Shown piece by piece: positions 10,705 through 21,936 of a DNA stretch of 64,000 nt; position 1 is the first letter of the stretch, and every line of letters starts with the position of its first letter. The DNA is from Acorus gramineus. Taxonomy: Eukaryota; Streptophyta; Magnoliopsida; Acorales; Acoraceae. The position numbers and the translations under genes were made by a program. The notes beneath the pieces were generated by a model. It did not search any database. It was not told where the DNA came from and worked only from the letters and a program-made list of their open reading frames with translations. Location: NCBI GenBank assembly GCA_030737835.1, contig CM060847.1:20486433-20550432 (forward strand). The letters run 5' to 3'.

Positions 10705-12084
10705 ACCATGAATGATTCCATGGATAAATTTTTGAGGAAGATCCTATACAATACGCAAAAAAAAAAAAAAATAGAAGTTAATAAACAGACACACACACAA
10801 AAAATAACAGTGCAGACAGATAAAAATAATAATAACTAACAGCAATGGGTCACGATAATGTATATTCATAACTAGGTTTCACAATAACATCTAATATGCT
10901 CCTAGACATTCATTAATACTATAAATGTGCATCTATCATTGCTAACAAGGGCAAATAGAACAATCCAACTTAATGAATCTTATGTTATGAGAAATCATAA
11001 TTGGATACATAAAAACCAATATCATAAATTAATTGAATTAAATCCTATTTGGTGAAGGGAAAAATTTTAAAATCATGAAAGGAAGGATGTGATGATTTGG
11101 TGACCCAATTAGGAAAAAAAAAACATTACAAGATCATTAAGCATACAATAACAGTGTACAAAGAGACTAACATACTAGTTCTTTTTATGAGAGACTAACA
11201 TAACACGATTTTTAATAAAGATGAATTTATGTATGCCACATACTAGTTTCTTTTATGAGAATTTGTAAATCTAAAAATAATGTATTATTTAATAATCATG
11301 AATCAATAATTTGGATATATCATGCATAGAATAATATAGGACAACATAGGTTACTACTGTATTGATATGATCTAATATTGTACTGAAAATACTTAGCAAC
11401 ATGACCAGAATCCATAACAGTATACCAAGAGACCGACGTGGAACATATCACTCAAGCAGAGGAAAAGAATGATGCTATAGCATGGAATATATCATTAAAG
11501 TATATCATACATGGAAAGGAGTACCACACATTAAACCTGGACCTAAACATTCATTTGAAGAACTGATTTTGAAAAGAACATATTAAAATGACTTACAATA
11601 GGCAGATTTGTATGTGTTGAAGTCTATGTGGTTCTCCATCGTCGTCGTTGCCGCCGCCGCCGCCTTTGTAGGGGGGAGCGTTAGGTTGGTGGCCTATTCA
11701 GGGTTTCATATGGAGTAAGCTTTTTAGGGTTTTGAATGGTGGGCTTGTTAGGGTATTGAATGGAGAAGAAACACAAAGGGTGGACGAACATGCGTGATGA
11801 AAGAAATGATTTTGGGTTTGGGTTGCGTTCTCTCGTTCTCTCTGCGATTTGGTGGGGAGAAAAGGAGAAAAGATGAATAGAAGAGATGACTTGGGGAAGA
11901 AGAAGGTGAGATTTGGGTTGTTTGGGTAAATGTATTTGTTTAAAGGGTTTTTTCGGAAGTCCAAAAAAGGGGTCTGACCGAAAGTGTTAAATTGGACCTA
12001 AAAATAATGAGTTTGAGAGATGGGGACCTAGAAAAAAGTAAAAAAAGTCTAGGGACCTAAAAATAATTGAGGGGTGGTTGTGAG
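10705..12084 (-). repeat. Right long terminal inverted repeat of the large element (main part)
   Basis: Reverse-complement counterpart of 2651-4025. The arm runs to 12084, where E2 interrupts it a few bases from the tip. The tip resumes after E2 at 20777-20796 (CTCTAATTAATTTCCCC). The 5-bp E2 target duplication GTGAG at 12080-12084 lies in the arm itself. Between about 11698 and 11964 a frame on the minus strand mirrors one at 2756-3073; both are AT-rich leader-like sequence and are not proposed as genes. Confidence 0.85.
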
Positions 12085-13164
12085 TGTCACGCCCCAGAGC
12101 GGCTGTCCCCGAGACATGACAATATATATAATATCAGCTATCAATACCTGAGGTGAACAAAGACTCCAACAATAATATACAAGGTGGCAAAGCAAAGATA
12201 AGTGATAGCTAATTGAAATGCGGAAGCATAAAAATATCAATCAGTTTGTAACCCAAAACATTATTACAGACTTGAATACACAATCGCTATCCTGTGGGAG
12301 CCAAGTCTAATCCAAATAAAATACATTATGTGCAACAAGCACGATTAACAAATACATGACTCTAGGACGACTGAGAGCCTCACACTCGCCAACCGCTAGA
12401 CGGAACGCTCCACGCATGCAAGACCACGCCACAGGGAAGCTACAGCTCCATGCCCAACACTGCCCCTGAAAAAGAAACAGTACGCGAGGGGTGAGCTACA
12501 AGCTCAGTGAGTGACTGGAAACCAAACACCATTACAACAATTCAATACTAAGGCAAATTCCTTTCGAGGAACAACATGGGTAGAAACCCAAAGGATAACA
12601 AGATCACGCGACGGTGCGACTTGTCACGCCCCGGGCGTCCCCGAGACGTGGCAAGTGTATATAAAATATCAGAATCTACACAGGAGGTCAATAATATCAT
12701 ACACAAGCAGCCAGAATGACACACAGACAACAAAAGCAGGGCTGACATGATATATACACCAAATGCGGAAGCTAAAGACTGAATCTGTAATCAAAACACA
12801 CTACATAATCACATGTCCTGTGAGAGCCAATATACATACAAAGACATCCAAATACAACACCAACGCGTGCCCAAGCACGGAAAATAATACATACTGGTAC
12901 AAGGGATGCTGATAGTCTCTGATACTCGCGGGACGTGGCGCTACTCCGCTACTGATGAAATCCCTCGGGGAGCTCCTCCTCCAGATCCGACTCAGATGAC
13001 ACTGTAGAAAAATATTATGCGAGGGGTGAGCCACACGCTAAGTGAACGGCACAACCCATGCATCACAGACAATATTGACCACAACCAGATAGTCTTTATA
13101 ATCCACAATCTCATTACCATAGCCACAAATAACAACAATTCCTCAAACTAGTGGGTCGCTACCG

Positions 13165-13490
13165 CCCACCCACTACACCCTCACCCTCACCCTCAATGGG
13201 TGACATAGGATATTGGGACTAACAACACATAACCAGCGGGTCGCTTCCGCCAACCCGCTACACCCTCACCCTCACCCTTCAATGGGTGACATAGGATTTT
13301 GGGACTTACTACACCAATCCAGCAGGTCGCTATCGCCAACCTACTACACCCTCACCCTCACCCCTCAAGAGGAGTGACATAGGATATTGGGACTGACAAT
13401 CATCCATAGACAAATCCAGCGGGTCGCTTATCGCCAACCCACTACACCCTCACCCTCACCCTACAACGGGTGACATAGGCTCTTGGGACT
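13165..13490. repeat. Tandem module with CACCCTCACCCTCACCC, 4 copies (E3)
   Basis: About 85-bp modules. Each consists of GGGTCGCT..CGCCAACCC.CTACA, then CCCTCACCCTCACCC, then a GGGTGACATAGGATATTGGGACT stretch. E4 has two copies (about 19955-20105) and E5 about six or seven (24285-24835). Copy number therefore varies between sister elements, as in a minisatellite. Confidence 0.85.
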
Positions 13491-14258
13491 GACTAGGCTG
13501 TTGGTCACCCTTGGTCCACCGATAGTCTCTCCTCACTCCGTAGGTCGTTTGGCCACTCCCACGTTCAGCACAGTCCTTCTACCAGATCAGGAGGCGCCTA
13601 CTACTGGGAGCTCCTGCACGGGACAACCTGTCTAACGCTGAGGTAGTCTCTACACGGATCCAACGCAGGGAACAGAACAGCCTATCCATCGCATATGATC
13701 CACTAGGATCTGCAGACAGCACATCATAACAACACTAATGTTCTGAATTCCTCAGAACTCCACCGGGGCGCATAACTACGATGCGGGGAACATGCATAAA
13801 GTTATAACAGGGTGGAATATCTCTGGGGGAAAGAAGCTCGGGAGGGCAGCGTGAGTTCCCGTTATAGGACACCCCGACAACCAAACAAGGAACACGGTGT
13901 ACCCTAACCCGGGTCTCACCGCTGTCCTCGCAAGGCCCCTCCCCTATAATATTCACTATAACATGCAATTTTAACAAATACTAGCATTTAATTTAATAAA
14001 TAAACTAGTAGGGCACATGCATCGGTCGGGCTTCCTAGCATGGAAACGGGGGACATGCTGCATGGCTCATACACATATCCTAAGGGTGCAAGTCCCTAAC
14101 ATGCAAAGTCTAGGGTAACATGCATTCTACAATTAAATCATGCTCGCATGATATACACATTACAACATGCCAATATTCATCCATGGTGCCCCAGGAGAGG
14201 TCGGTATACACCCAAGTGTGTATAACACCTCTCTACTGGGTTGGATTGTCCCACTCAC

Positions 14259-14294
14259 CGAAATCCGGGTCGTCGCGCGACCGTCCGTCAAGAT
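14259..14294 (-). other. Conserved 36-nt mini-exon block of E3
   Basis: On the minus strand: CTTGCAG, then 36 nt beginning ATCTTGACGGACGG, then GTGAGTGGG. It matches E4 18947-18982 with very few changes. Confidence 0.5.
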
Positions 14295-14399
14295 CTGCAA
14301 GACAGACATTCAATATGGTGAGAACAATACATAACACTCTAAAATACCCCAAAGACACAAAACCCACAACTAAACACCTAACACTCGGGCAAACGTGCA

Positions 14400-15290
14400 T
14401 ACGACCCGCACGCACGCTAACCCGAGCACTCCGGCTACCGCCCGCACGGCCGGCAACCACCCGCACGGCCGCTCGACCGCCCGGGTGCACCGCCGCGCCA
14501 CAGCCAACGCACCCCGCGCACCGCCGAACCTCCCGGGTGCACCGCGCGCCCCCTGCGCCCCAGCGCAGCCGCCCGCGCGCACCCCGCGCGCCTCGCGCTG
14601 GCCCGCGAGCACCCCACACGCCCCGCGCGCAGCGCCTCGCCCCGCGCGCACCACCTCGCTCCGCGCGCACACCGCGCGCACCACCTGCCTCTACCTGCAC
14701 GCACCACGCGCGCACCGCCAGCTCCGCCCCCCGCGCGCACCCCGCGCGCACCGCCAACTCCGCCCCGCGCGCACCCCGCGCGCACCATGCACGACGCCCC
14801 GCAGCAATGCCCAGCGCCCAGCGCCCAGCACCCTCGGCCAGCACCCGGTACCCGCGACCCAGCGCCCAGCGCTCAGCGCCCAGCACCCGGGACCCTCACC
14901 CAGCGTCCACGCGCACGCCCGCGCAACACGCGCCCAGCGCGCCTGCCAGCACGCGCCCCGCGCGCCTGCCAGCCTGCCCGCGCTGCTGCCCGCGTTGCCT
15001 GCCCGCGCGCACGCGCTCGCGCGCCCAGCAAACTGGTGCACCTGATCCCAGCCTACCCGAGCTAACCCTGCCAGCCTGCCCAGCGCGCACGCCCAGCCCT
15101 GCTGGCCTCCAGCGCCAGCCGAGCGCCTGCACGCCCAGCCCTGCTGGCCCCCAGCGTCACCCGAGCGCACGCACGCGAGCACGCGCGCGCGCGCCTGCTG
15201 CCCTGCCTAAGACAGCAGCCTGCCAGCCCGAGCCGCACGCCGCCTGCCAACCCGAGCTCCTCTACCACCCACCTCCGACCACCACCACAG
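14400..15290. repeat. GC-rich, C-biased low-complexity region of E3
   Basis: Imperfect repeats of CGCGCGCACC, GCCCAGC and CCAGCCTGCCC words. The plus strand is C-rich because E3 lies in minus orientation. Long open frames on both strands (up to about 486 codons from 14120) are artefacts of composition: they are Ala/Pro/Arg runs with no domain. Confidence 0.85.
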
Positions 15291-15574
15291 CCTCCGACCG
15301 CCTCCCACAGCCCTCCGACGGCCACCCACCGCCGCCAACCTCCACCCAACCCCATTTCCACCCTCCTAGCATACACCTAGGCAAGAAAGAGAGGAAAAAG
15401 AGGCTTACCAAGGGGAGGAAAGGAAATCCGGTTGCTCTCCGCGCACCGAAACCTCTCCCAAAAGGTTTCCAACGCCCGGATCTACCTCCACCACCGAGAT
15501 GGCTCAAATCAGGGACGAAGAGAGGGCGGACGGACGGCCAAAACTTGCCGGAATTGGGATTTGAAACCACCGGG

Positions 15575-15599
15575 GTGTAGATCGGGACCCGATCTACAC
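15575..15599. other. 25-nt leader palindrome (E3)
   Basis: Arms GTGTAGATCGGG and CCCGATCTACAC around a single central base; a perfect inverted repeat with 12-nt arms. Identical arms occur in E4 (17705-17729) and E5 (27180-27204), about 130-155 nt downstream of each TATA box. Confidence 0.85.
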
Positions 15600-15726
15600 T
15601 TCCTAGGTTTTAACTTTTAAGGTTTGAGGGGTCTAAGGGCCTCAAACGGAAGAAAAACGGAGGAGAGGAGAGAGAGGGCTCAAGGTAGGGGATGATGAAT
15701 AGTGCCAGGATATTTTTAGCTTTCAC

Positions 15727-15733
15727 TTATATA
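15727..15733 (-). promoter_or_regulatory. TATA box of E3
   Basis: TATATAA on the minus strand inside GCTATATAAGTG. The same context occurs in E5 (27332-27338, minus) and, with TATATAAGGGG, in E4 (17570-17576, plus). It lies about 260-270 nt inside the TGTTAT end of each element, as expected for a promoter in a U3 region. Confidence 0.55.
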
Positions 15734-17569
15734 GCGGGCGACTTAAAATACCCGGATACGCCCCGAAACTGCGAAATTCCAGAAACGTTACCGGAATTCG
15801 ATGAATTTTCGTGAGAGGCCTAAAATGGCACCAGGACACCAAATATGCAGTTAGATTTCCAATCGGAGTCCTCTAGCTCAGGACGATAGCTAACAGTCTA
15901 AAAATTAGCGGTACCGATCGAAAACCGAAAAAAACGAAAAACTGCCAGAACGCTCCAACGGTTACCAGCAGGCTAAAAGTGACACATATATAACATTGAC
16001 GAACCTCACTCTCGCCCTCACTCCCGGAGGGAGACTATTGGGACACTCGGGGAGGAACAACTATTAATCATAACACATGATGTTTACTGGATAACAAGAT
16101 ACAACAAGTCTAACAACTACGAGGTAGAGATGCACTATGATACCTCAAGCGTTAAACATAACATAGTACAACAAGTCTTTCCGCTATGAGGTAGAGATAC
16201 ACTACCATACTACTGGGCTGGAATCTCCTGCCCAAGCCTTAATCCCTCAACAAGGGATCCAACAACTGACCCTATTCAGTCGACCCAGTCGAGAACTTAA
16301 GGGAGGGGGGTCCAGAGGTGGCCACGTCCACGTCCACGGATGCGAGGAGGAATGTCAGTAGCCTAAGATAAACTATTAAAACTAGAGTACTTGGATGAAA
16401 ATCCTATGACTCATCTATACGACTCGACTTAAGCTCTGATAGGACCAGGCACTGATACCAACTTTCATATATAACATCTAGACACATAGACGATCATATT
16501 ACATGAAGACATAAGCCTCAATACATGCCTCTAGGTACTAGTTCCACAAGGATCTTAAGGAGACACAAATCTGCCTTACTACCTTACAAAACCACCACCA
16601 TCCATGCATAAACACAAACACCTCATTTGCAGCAGTAATTACACATAAAAACATCCTCCCAATAGCACTCAAATGTGCTACAAAACCAGAAAAGAAGAGG
16701 GAAAAGCTTACCAAGAGAGAGGAAGGGAAAGGGGGAGGTGCTGGGGCTCTTGAGCGCACCCACGACCACCACGACCACTACCACCACCACCACCACCTCC
16801 TTTGCTTCTCTTCTTCATGGCTGGACCAAGGGAAGGGGGGGAAAACAAGGGAACATGAGGGGAGGCATGAGAGGGAGGAGAAACATCAATACAACACATA
16901 TGACCAATGCATACTCACTAACCCTTCCCCTTGATCATCCCTTTCAAACACTCCTTTATCATGCTTCTTCCTCCTTCTTCCCACACAAAGAGGGGAAAAA
17001 GAGACAAAAAAGAGAGACTAAATAGAGTGATTTTCAGATGGAGAGAGAGAGGGGTGTGCAAAGGGTGACAAAAGTCACTTGGGGGGTGGGTGCACACAAG
17101 GGAAAAATGGGGGGTGAGGTTAAGCATAAAGTCACTCACACTCAACAATTTTTATTTGCTTTATTGGGAAGCGTTAAGTGAAAAATCACATCACTCGAAA
17201 TATCTCACCTATCGAAACTTAGTAACGGCCAAACTCGTATACGATTCAGAACTGCATATTTTCTGAAACATTACTGGAATTTAATGAAATTTTTATAGGT
17301 AGGACCTGTTATATTTGTGTCACTTTTAACCTGCTGGTAACCGTTGGAGCGTTCTGGCAGTTTTTCGTTTTTTTTGGTTTTCGATCGGAACCGCTAATTT
17401 TTGGACTGTTAGCTATCGTCCTGAGTTAGAGGACTCCGATTGGAAATCTAACTTCATATTTGGTGTCCTGGTGCCATTTTAAGCCTCTCACAAAAATTTC
17501 ATCGAATTCCGGTAACGTTCCCAAAATTTCGCAGTTTCGGGGGGTATCCGGGTGTTTTAAGTCACTTAC

Positions 17570-17576
17570 TATATAA
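17570..17576 (+). promoter_or_regulatory. TATA box of E4
   Basis: TATATAA within CTATATAAGGGGTG, 264 bp from the TG end. It is followed about 30 nt later by a CCACTATTCATCATCC stretch that is also conserved at the same distance in E3 and E5. A transcription start in that stretch is inferred. Confidence 0.55.
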
Positions 17577-17704
17577 GGGGTGATCTAAAATTGGTTGACC
17601 ACTATTCATCATCCCTACCAAGTGATTTCTCTCTCTCCCCTCTCTCCTTTTCTCACTTTTGAGACCCCTAGACCCCTCAAACCTAAAAACCTAAAGCATA
17701 GGAA

Positions 17705-17729
17705 GTGTAGATCGGGTCCCGATCTACAC
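17705..17729. other. 25-nt leader palindrome (E4)
   Basis: Same 12-nt arms (GTGTAGATCGGG / CCCGATCTACAC) as in E3 and E5, here with T at the centre. It could form a stable hairpin near the 5' end of the inferred transcript. Confidence 0.85.
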
Positions 17730-18049
17730 CCCGGTGCTTTCAAATTCGAATTCCGGCGAGTTTTGCCCCTCCATCCCCCCTCTCTTCTCCTCTGTTTTGG
17801 GCTGTTTCGAAGGCCGAGTGAGATCCGGGCGTTGGAAGCCCTTGGGGAAAGGTTTCGGTGCGCGGAGAGCATCCGGACTTCCCTTCTTCCCCTCGGTAAG
17901 CCCTCTTTCCCCTCTTTTCTTGCATAGATGCTTGTTAGGAGGTGGTTTTTGAGGTTGGGAGGCGGTCGGCGGCGGTGGGTGGCCGTCGGAGGGCAGGGGT
18001 GGTGGTCGGAGGCCTTGGGGTGGTCAGTGTTGGTGGTAGAGGAGCTCGG

Positions 18050-18840
18050 GTAGGGAGTTAGGCAGTCCGAGCAGAGTGTTGGGCAGTCCCGGGTGTGTTA
18101 GCAGCAGGGTAGGGCTAGTGCGGAGCAGGATGGCTGCGGGCTGTGCGAGCAGGGCAGGCCGGCTGGGCAGGCCATGCTCGAGCAGCTGGCAGGGGCGCTC
18201 GGGCATCAGGCGGGCAGTGCCCCGGGCGTGCAGGCGAACGATGCTCGGGCCACTCAGCGATGCGCGCAGGCAGGCAGCGCGGGCAGCAGCGCGGGCATGC
18301 TGGCAGGCGCGTTGGGCACGTGCTGCCAGGCGCGCTGGGCGCGTGTTGCGCGTGCGTGCGAGTGGGCGCTGGGTGAGGGTCCCAGGTGCTGGGCGCTGAG
18401 CGCCGGGTGCTGGGCGAGGGTGCGGAGCGCTGGGCGTTGGGGCGTTGGGCGCTGGGCACAGCAGAAGAGCGTGCGCGCGGTGAGGAGGGCAGAGGCGATG
18501 GTGTGCGCGCGGGTAGAGGCTGGTGGTGCGCGCGGAGTGCACGCGGGGCGGAGCGGTGGTGTGCGCGGGGTGTGCGCGGAGCGAGGCGCTGCGCGCGGGG
18601 CGTGCGGGGTGTTCGCGGGCCAGCGCGAGGCGTGCGGGGTGTGCGCGGGCTGCTGCGCTGGGGGGCAGGGGGCGCGCGGTGCACTCGGGAGGCTAGGAGG
18701 CGGGCAGGGGCCCGGCGGTGCGCTTGGGTGCGCGGGCGGTGGCGCGGCGGCGCATCCGAGGGCGGGTGACCGTGCGGGTGGTTGCCGGGGGTGCGGGAGT
18801 GTGCCGGAGTGCTCGGGCTAGCGTGCGTGCGGGTCGTATG
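18050..18840. repeat. GC-rich, G-biased low-complexity region of E4
   Basis: Words such as GGGCGCTGGGC, GCGCGGGG and GTGCGCGCGG repeat irregularly. It is the G-rich counterpart of the C-rich regions in E3 and E5. Open frames in it are composition artefacts. Confidence 0.85.
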
Positions 18841-18946
18841 CACGTTTGCCCGAGTGTTGGGTGTTTGTTTGTGGGTTTTGTGTATTTTTGATGTCTTTGG
18901 TAGTAGTTGTGGATTTTAACTCACCGTATAAATGTCTGTCTTGCAG

Positions 18947-18982
18947 ATCTTGACGGGCGGTCGCGCGACGACCCGATCGTCG
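18947..18982 (+). other. Conserved 36-nt mini-exon block of E4
   Basis: Lies between CTTGCAG and GTGAGTGGG. The length and sequence are shared with E3 and E5. Confidence 0.5.
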
Positions 18983-20776
18983 GTGAGTGGGACAATCCAA
19001 CCCAGTAGAGAGGCGTTATACGCACTTGGGCGTATACTGACCTCTCCTGGGGCACCATGGATGTATATTAACCTGCAGTAATATGTAATCCATGCTTGCA
19101 TGATTTAAATGTAGAATGCATGCTACCCTAGTCTTTGTATGTTAGGGACTTGCACCCTTAGGATAGGTGTAAGAGCCATGCACCATGCCCCCTGTTTTCA
19201 TGATAGGAAACCTCGGCCTATGCATGCGTCCTACTAGTTTATTTATTAAATTAAATGCTAGTGTATGTTAATTCGCATGCCTTAGATAATATTATAGGGA
19301 GGAGCCTTGCGAGGTCAACATTGAGACCCGTGTTAGGGTACTCCGTGTTCCTTGTTTGGTTGTCGGGATGTCCTGTATCGGGACCTCATGCTGCCCTCCC
19401 AAGGTTTCTAGTCCCAGTAATATTATAAGTAATGTTATATAGCTGTATGATTATTAGATATTCTAGTGAATATTATAGGGGAGGGGCCTTGCGAGGTCAG
19501 CGGTGAGACCCGTGTTAGGGTACTCCGTGTTCCTTGTTTGGTTGTCGGGTTATCCTGTATCGGGAACTCACGCCGCCCTCCCGAGTTTCTTTCCCCCAAT
19601 GATATTCCAACCTTGCTTTTATTGTACATGTTTCCCCGCATCTTGGTTATGCGCCCTGGAGGAACGCTGAAGAGTTCATGACATTTGAGTTGTAGAGATG
19701 TGTTGTCGGCGGATCCGAGTGGATCATATGCGTATGGATAGGCTGTTCTGTTTCCCTTCGTTGGATCCGTGTAGAGACTGCCCCAGCGTGATAAGGTCGT
19801 CCCTTTCGAGGGATCCCATCAGTAGGCGCCTCCCGATATTTGTGACGGACTGTGCTGAAGTTATGGGTGAAGGCCAGCGGCCTACGGAGTGGAGGAGAGA
19901 CTATCGGTGGACCAAGGGTGACCAACAGCCTAGTCAGTCCCAAAATCCTATGTCACCCGTGGTAGGGTGAGGGTGAGGGTGTAGTGGGTTGGCGATGAGC
20001 GACCCGCTGGATTTGTCTATGGGTGATTATCAGTCCCAATAGCCTATGTCACCCATTGATGGGTGAGGGTGAGGGTGTGGTGGTTCGGCGATGTACGAAC
20101 CACTGGATTATGTTGTTGTGCCACTTAGAGGCAGGATAAATAATTGAATTGTGGTAAATATTGTCTGTGATGCATGGGTTGTGCTGTTCACTGAGCGTGT
20201 GGCTCACCCCTCGCATATGTTTTTCCCCAGTGGCCACTGAGCCTGATCTGGAGCCGGACCAGCAGTTGGAGCTTTCCGAGGGATTCCTTCTGTAGCGGAG
20301 CAGCGCTACGTTTCGCGAGTGCCAGAGGTTATCAGCATCCCGTCTTGGCTGTATGTATTTTATTTCCGTGCTTGGCACGCGTCTGTATATATTCAGTTGT
20401 ATTTGTATATATTGGCTCTCACAGGACAGATGATTGTGTATCGAGTCTGTAGTATGTTTATTTACAGATTCAGTCTTTTGCTTCCGCATTTGGTGTATAT
20501 ATCATGTCAGCCCCTTTGTTGTCTGTGTGTCATTCTGGTTGTTTGTGTATGATATATTATTGACCTCCTGTGTAGATTCTGATATTTTATATACACTTGC
20601 CACGTCCCGGGGACGGCCGCCCTGGGGCGTGACAGGACCAAACAGTACCAGGACCCAAAATATAAAGTTAGATTTTCAATCAGAGTACTCCAACTCCCGC
20701 AGGCAGCTAAAAGCCAAAATTTTAGTGACTTCGATCGAAAAAATAAGGCTTAGAATGACACAGGCATAACAGTGAG

Positions 20777-20796
20777 GACCTCTAATTAATTTCCCC
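20777..20796 (-). repeat. Tip of the right long TIR, displaced by E2
   Basis: GACCTCTAATTAATTTCCCC is the complement of GGGGAAATTAATTAGAGATC at 2651. It closes the large element 18.1 kb from its left end. The following ATCTACTTT resembles ATTTACATTT before the left tip, with one substitution and one indel, and is a candidate aged 9-bp Mutator-type duplication. Confidence 0.7.
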
Positions 20797-21740
20797 ATCT
20801 ACTTTTAAACCAGTAATTTTTTTTTATATATTTTTTGTATATTTACCATTTTAGTTAAAATTCATCATTTTCTTTGTTAATGCCATTAAGTCATACAAAA
20901 GAATCAAAATACCCTTATTTTCCATTTTTATTAATTTACTCTCATACAATAAATATTTATTTTAAAAATATAAAATTATATCTCTTTCTATATTATAAAA
21001 ACATAGGATTTCAATATTTAAAACAAAAATGATTATTAAACCAAAAAAATTAAAACATATTTTAAACACTAATAATTTAATCATTATTAAAGGCATCATA
21101 CTATTAATATTCAAAATTGATGCTAATATGTAGTTATAAATAGCATATATACCATCCGAAAATATAATACTTATTGTTATACCATTACAAATAAATGTTT
21201 AGTTTTATACTATTAAAATGTGTTGAAATTTTATATATTTACTACTGTAGTTAAGTTTTTGTTGGTTTTTTCAATGAAATAATGTTTTTTTTGTGATATA
21301 GAAAAATGTTTTTAATTTGATAAAGAATATAGGAGCACTATTAATGAACATTCCACATGTGCAATTAATTCATATCCTCTCCTATATCTCTTATGGTGGT
21401 TTTATACCTGCATAAATTTTATTTTGATTTTAAATGAACTGAATGATTATCTGGTTAAATATGAGATTGTCTATGTTTTGGGTATATAAATAAATATAAT
21501 TTTTTGATGGTATCAAAATAAATAATATGCGTAAATATGCAAAATGATAAAATAAGGATATTATGGTCATTTCTCCGTGACTCGAATGATGTTAATAAAA
21601 TTTTTAGAAAATATGGCACAACTTAATTATAGTGGCAAATATGCAAAATTTCTAATTATTTTACGATAAAAAATAAATAAAATGTTTTTGAATTACATAT
21701 ATGCTAAAAAAACCCATCCAAAAAAAAGAAAAAAAAAAGT
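20797..21740. other. AT-rich intergenic DNA
   Basis: Very A/T-rich with no credible frame, RNA or element end that I can see. Confidence 0.6.
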
Positions 21741-21747
21741 AATCACT

Positions 21748-21936
21748 TGGGCTATAACTCGGGTGGGTTGAGTTCTATGTTAGGTATCAGTGATTGAGCT
21801 TGGGTTGGGTCAAGTTGCCTATGACACTAACCTGAACCCAACCCAATGTTATGACCAACTTGAACCCATCAACTTGAAGTCAAACCCTTTTTTCAACCCA
21901 AACCCATTGGACCCAACCCAAGCTGTAGCCCTACTA
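21748..21936. mobile_element. Short hAT-like MITE of the GGGTTGGG family
   Basis: The left end GGGCTATAACTCGGGTGGGTT and the complement of the right end (TAGGGCTACAGCTTGGGTTG) match each other and resemble the ends of the 775-2065 element. The interior is (AACCCAACCC)-rich. Only about 190 bp; no exact target duplication seen. Confidence 0.55.

Larger units (their letters stand above)
12622..15995 (-). mobile_element. LTR-like element E3 nested in E2
   Basis: Runs from TGTCACGCCCC (12622) to ...ATATATAACA (15995), so TG...CA on either strand. It is very close to E5, and its inverted complement is very close to E4. It interrupts E2 between two blocks that are adjacent in E1. The flanks (CGACT before, TTGAC after) do not give a clean 5-bp duplication. 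On the minus strand it has a TATATAA box (15733 to 15727), the leader hairpin (15575-15599), a donor near 15400, a GC-rich region, the 36-nt mini-exon, four copies of a CCCTCACCCTCACC module and the shared CACTGAGC-type block (13019-13046). Confidence 0.75.
17307..20634 (+). mobile_element. LTR-like element E4 nested in E2
   Basis: Starts TGTTATATTTGTGTCAC and ends GGGGCGTGACA. The 5-bp duplication GGACC is exact (17302-17306 and 20635-20639). Length 3,328 bp. Plus-strand order: TATA box 17570; leader with hairpin 17705-17729; donor CTCG|GTAAG near 17895; G-rich region 18050-18840; mini-exon 18947-18982; a module GAGGGGCCTTGCGAGGTCA..GTGAGACCCGTGTTAGGGTAC present twice (about 19300 and 19481); (GTGAGG)n modules 19955-20105; shared block 20188-20217; acceptor TTTTTCCCCAG at 20231. 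No protein-coding capacity. E3 and E4 face opposite ways and make a pair of inverted 3.3-kb arms, but E4's own target duplication shows it is a separate insertion. Confidence 0.85.
12085..20771 (-). mobile_element. LTR-like element E2, split by E3 and E4
   Basis: Read on the minus strand it starts TGTTATGCCTGTGTCATTC (20771) and ends GGGGCGTGACA (12085). The exact 5-bp duplication GTGAG lies at 12080-12084 and 20772-20776. Removing E3 (12622-15995) and E4 (17307-20634 plus its duplication) leaves about 2.0 kb made of 12085-12621, 15996-17306 and 20640-20771. These pieces read continuously against E1: for example ACATGGGTAGAAACCCAAAG at 12573 is followed after E3 by the CTCACTCCCGGAGGGAGACT block at 16018. 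The leader donor (minus strand, GTAAGCTTTTCCC) is at about 16718. The shared CACTGAGC block is at 12484-12511. No coding capacity. Confidence 0.8.

Noticed and set aside
13190..13470. CCCTCACCCTCACC repeats as interstitial telomere sequence
   Set aside because: The plant telomere repeat is TTTAGGG/CCCTAAA; these are GTGAGG-type and part of a longer module.
14120..15580. A 486-codon open frame on the plus strand (and several long frames on both strands to 15570)
   Set aside because: Lies in the GC-rich core of E3; Ala/Pro/Arg/Thr low complexity with no domain. Open frames occur on both strands because stops are rare at this composition.
12622..20634. A single 8-kb element with 3.3-kb terminal inverted repeats
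   Set aside because: E4 has its own exact GGACC duplication in E2 sequence, and E2 sequence (15996-17306) with features of E1 lies between the arms, so E3 and E4 are two insertions.
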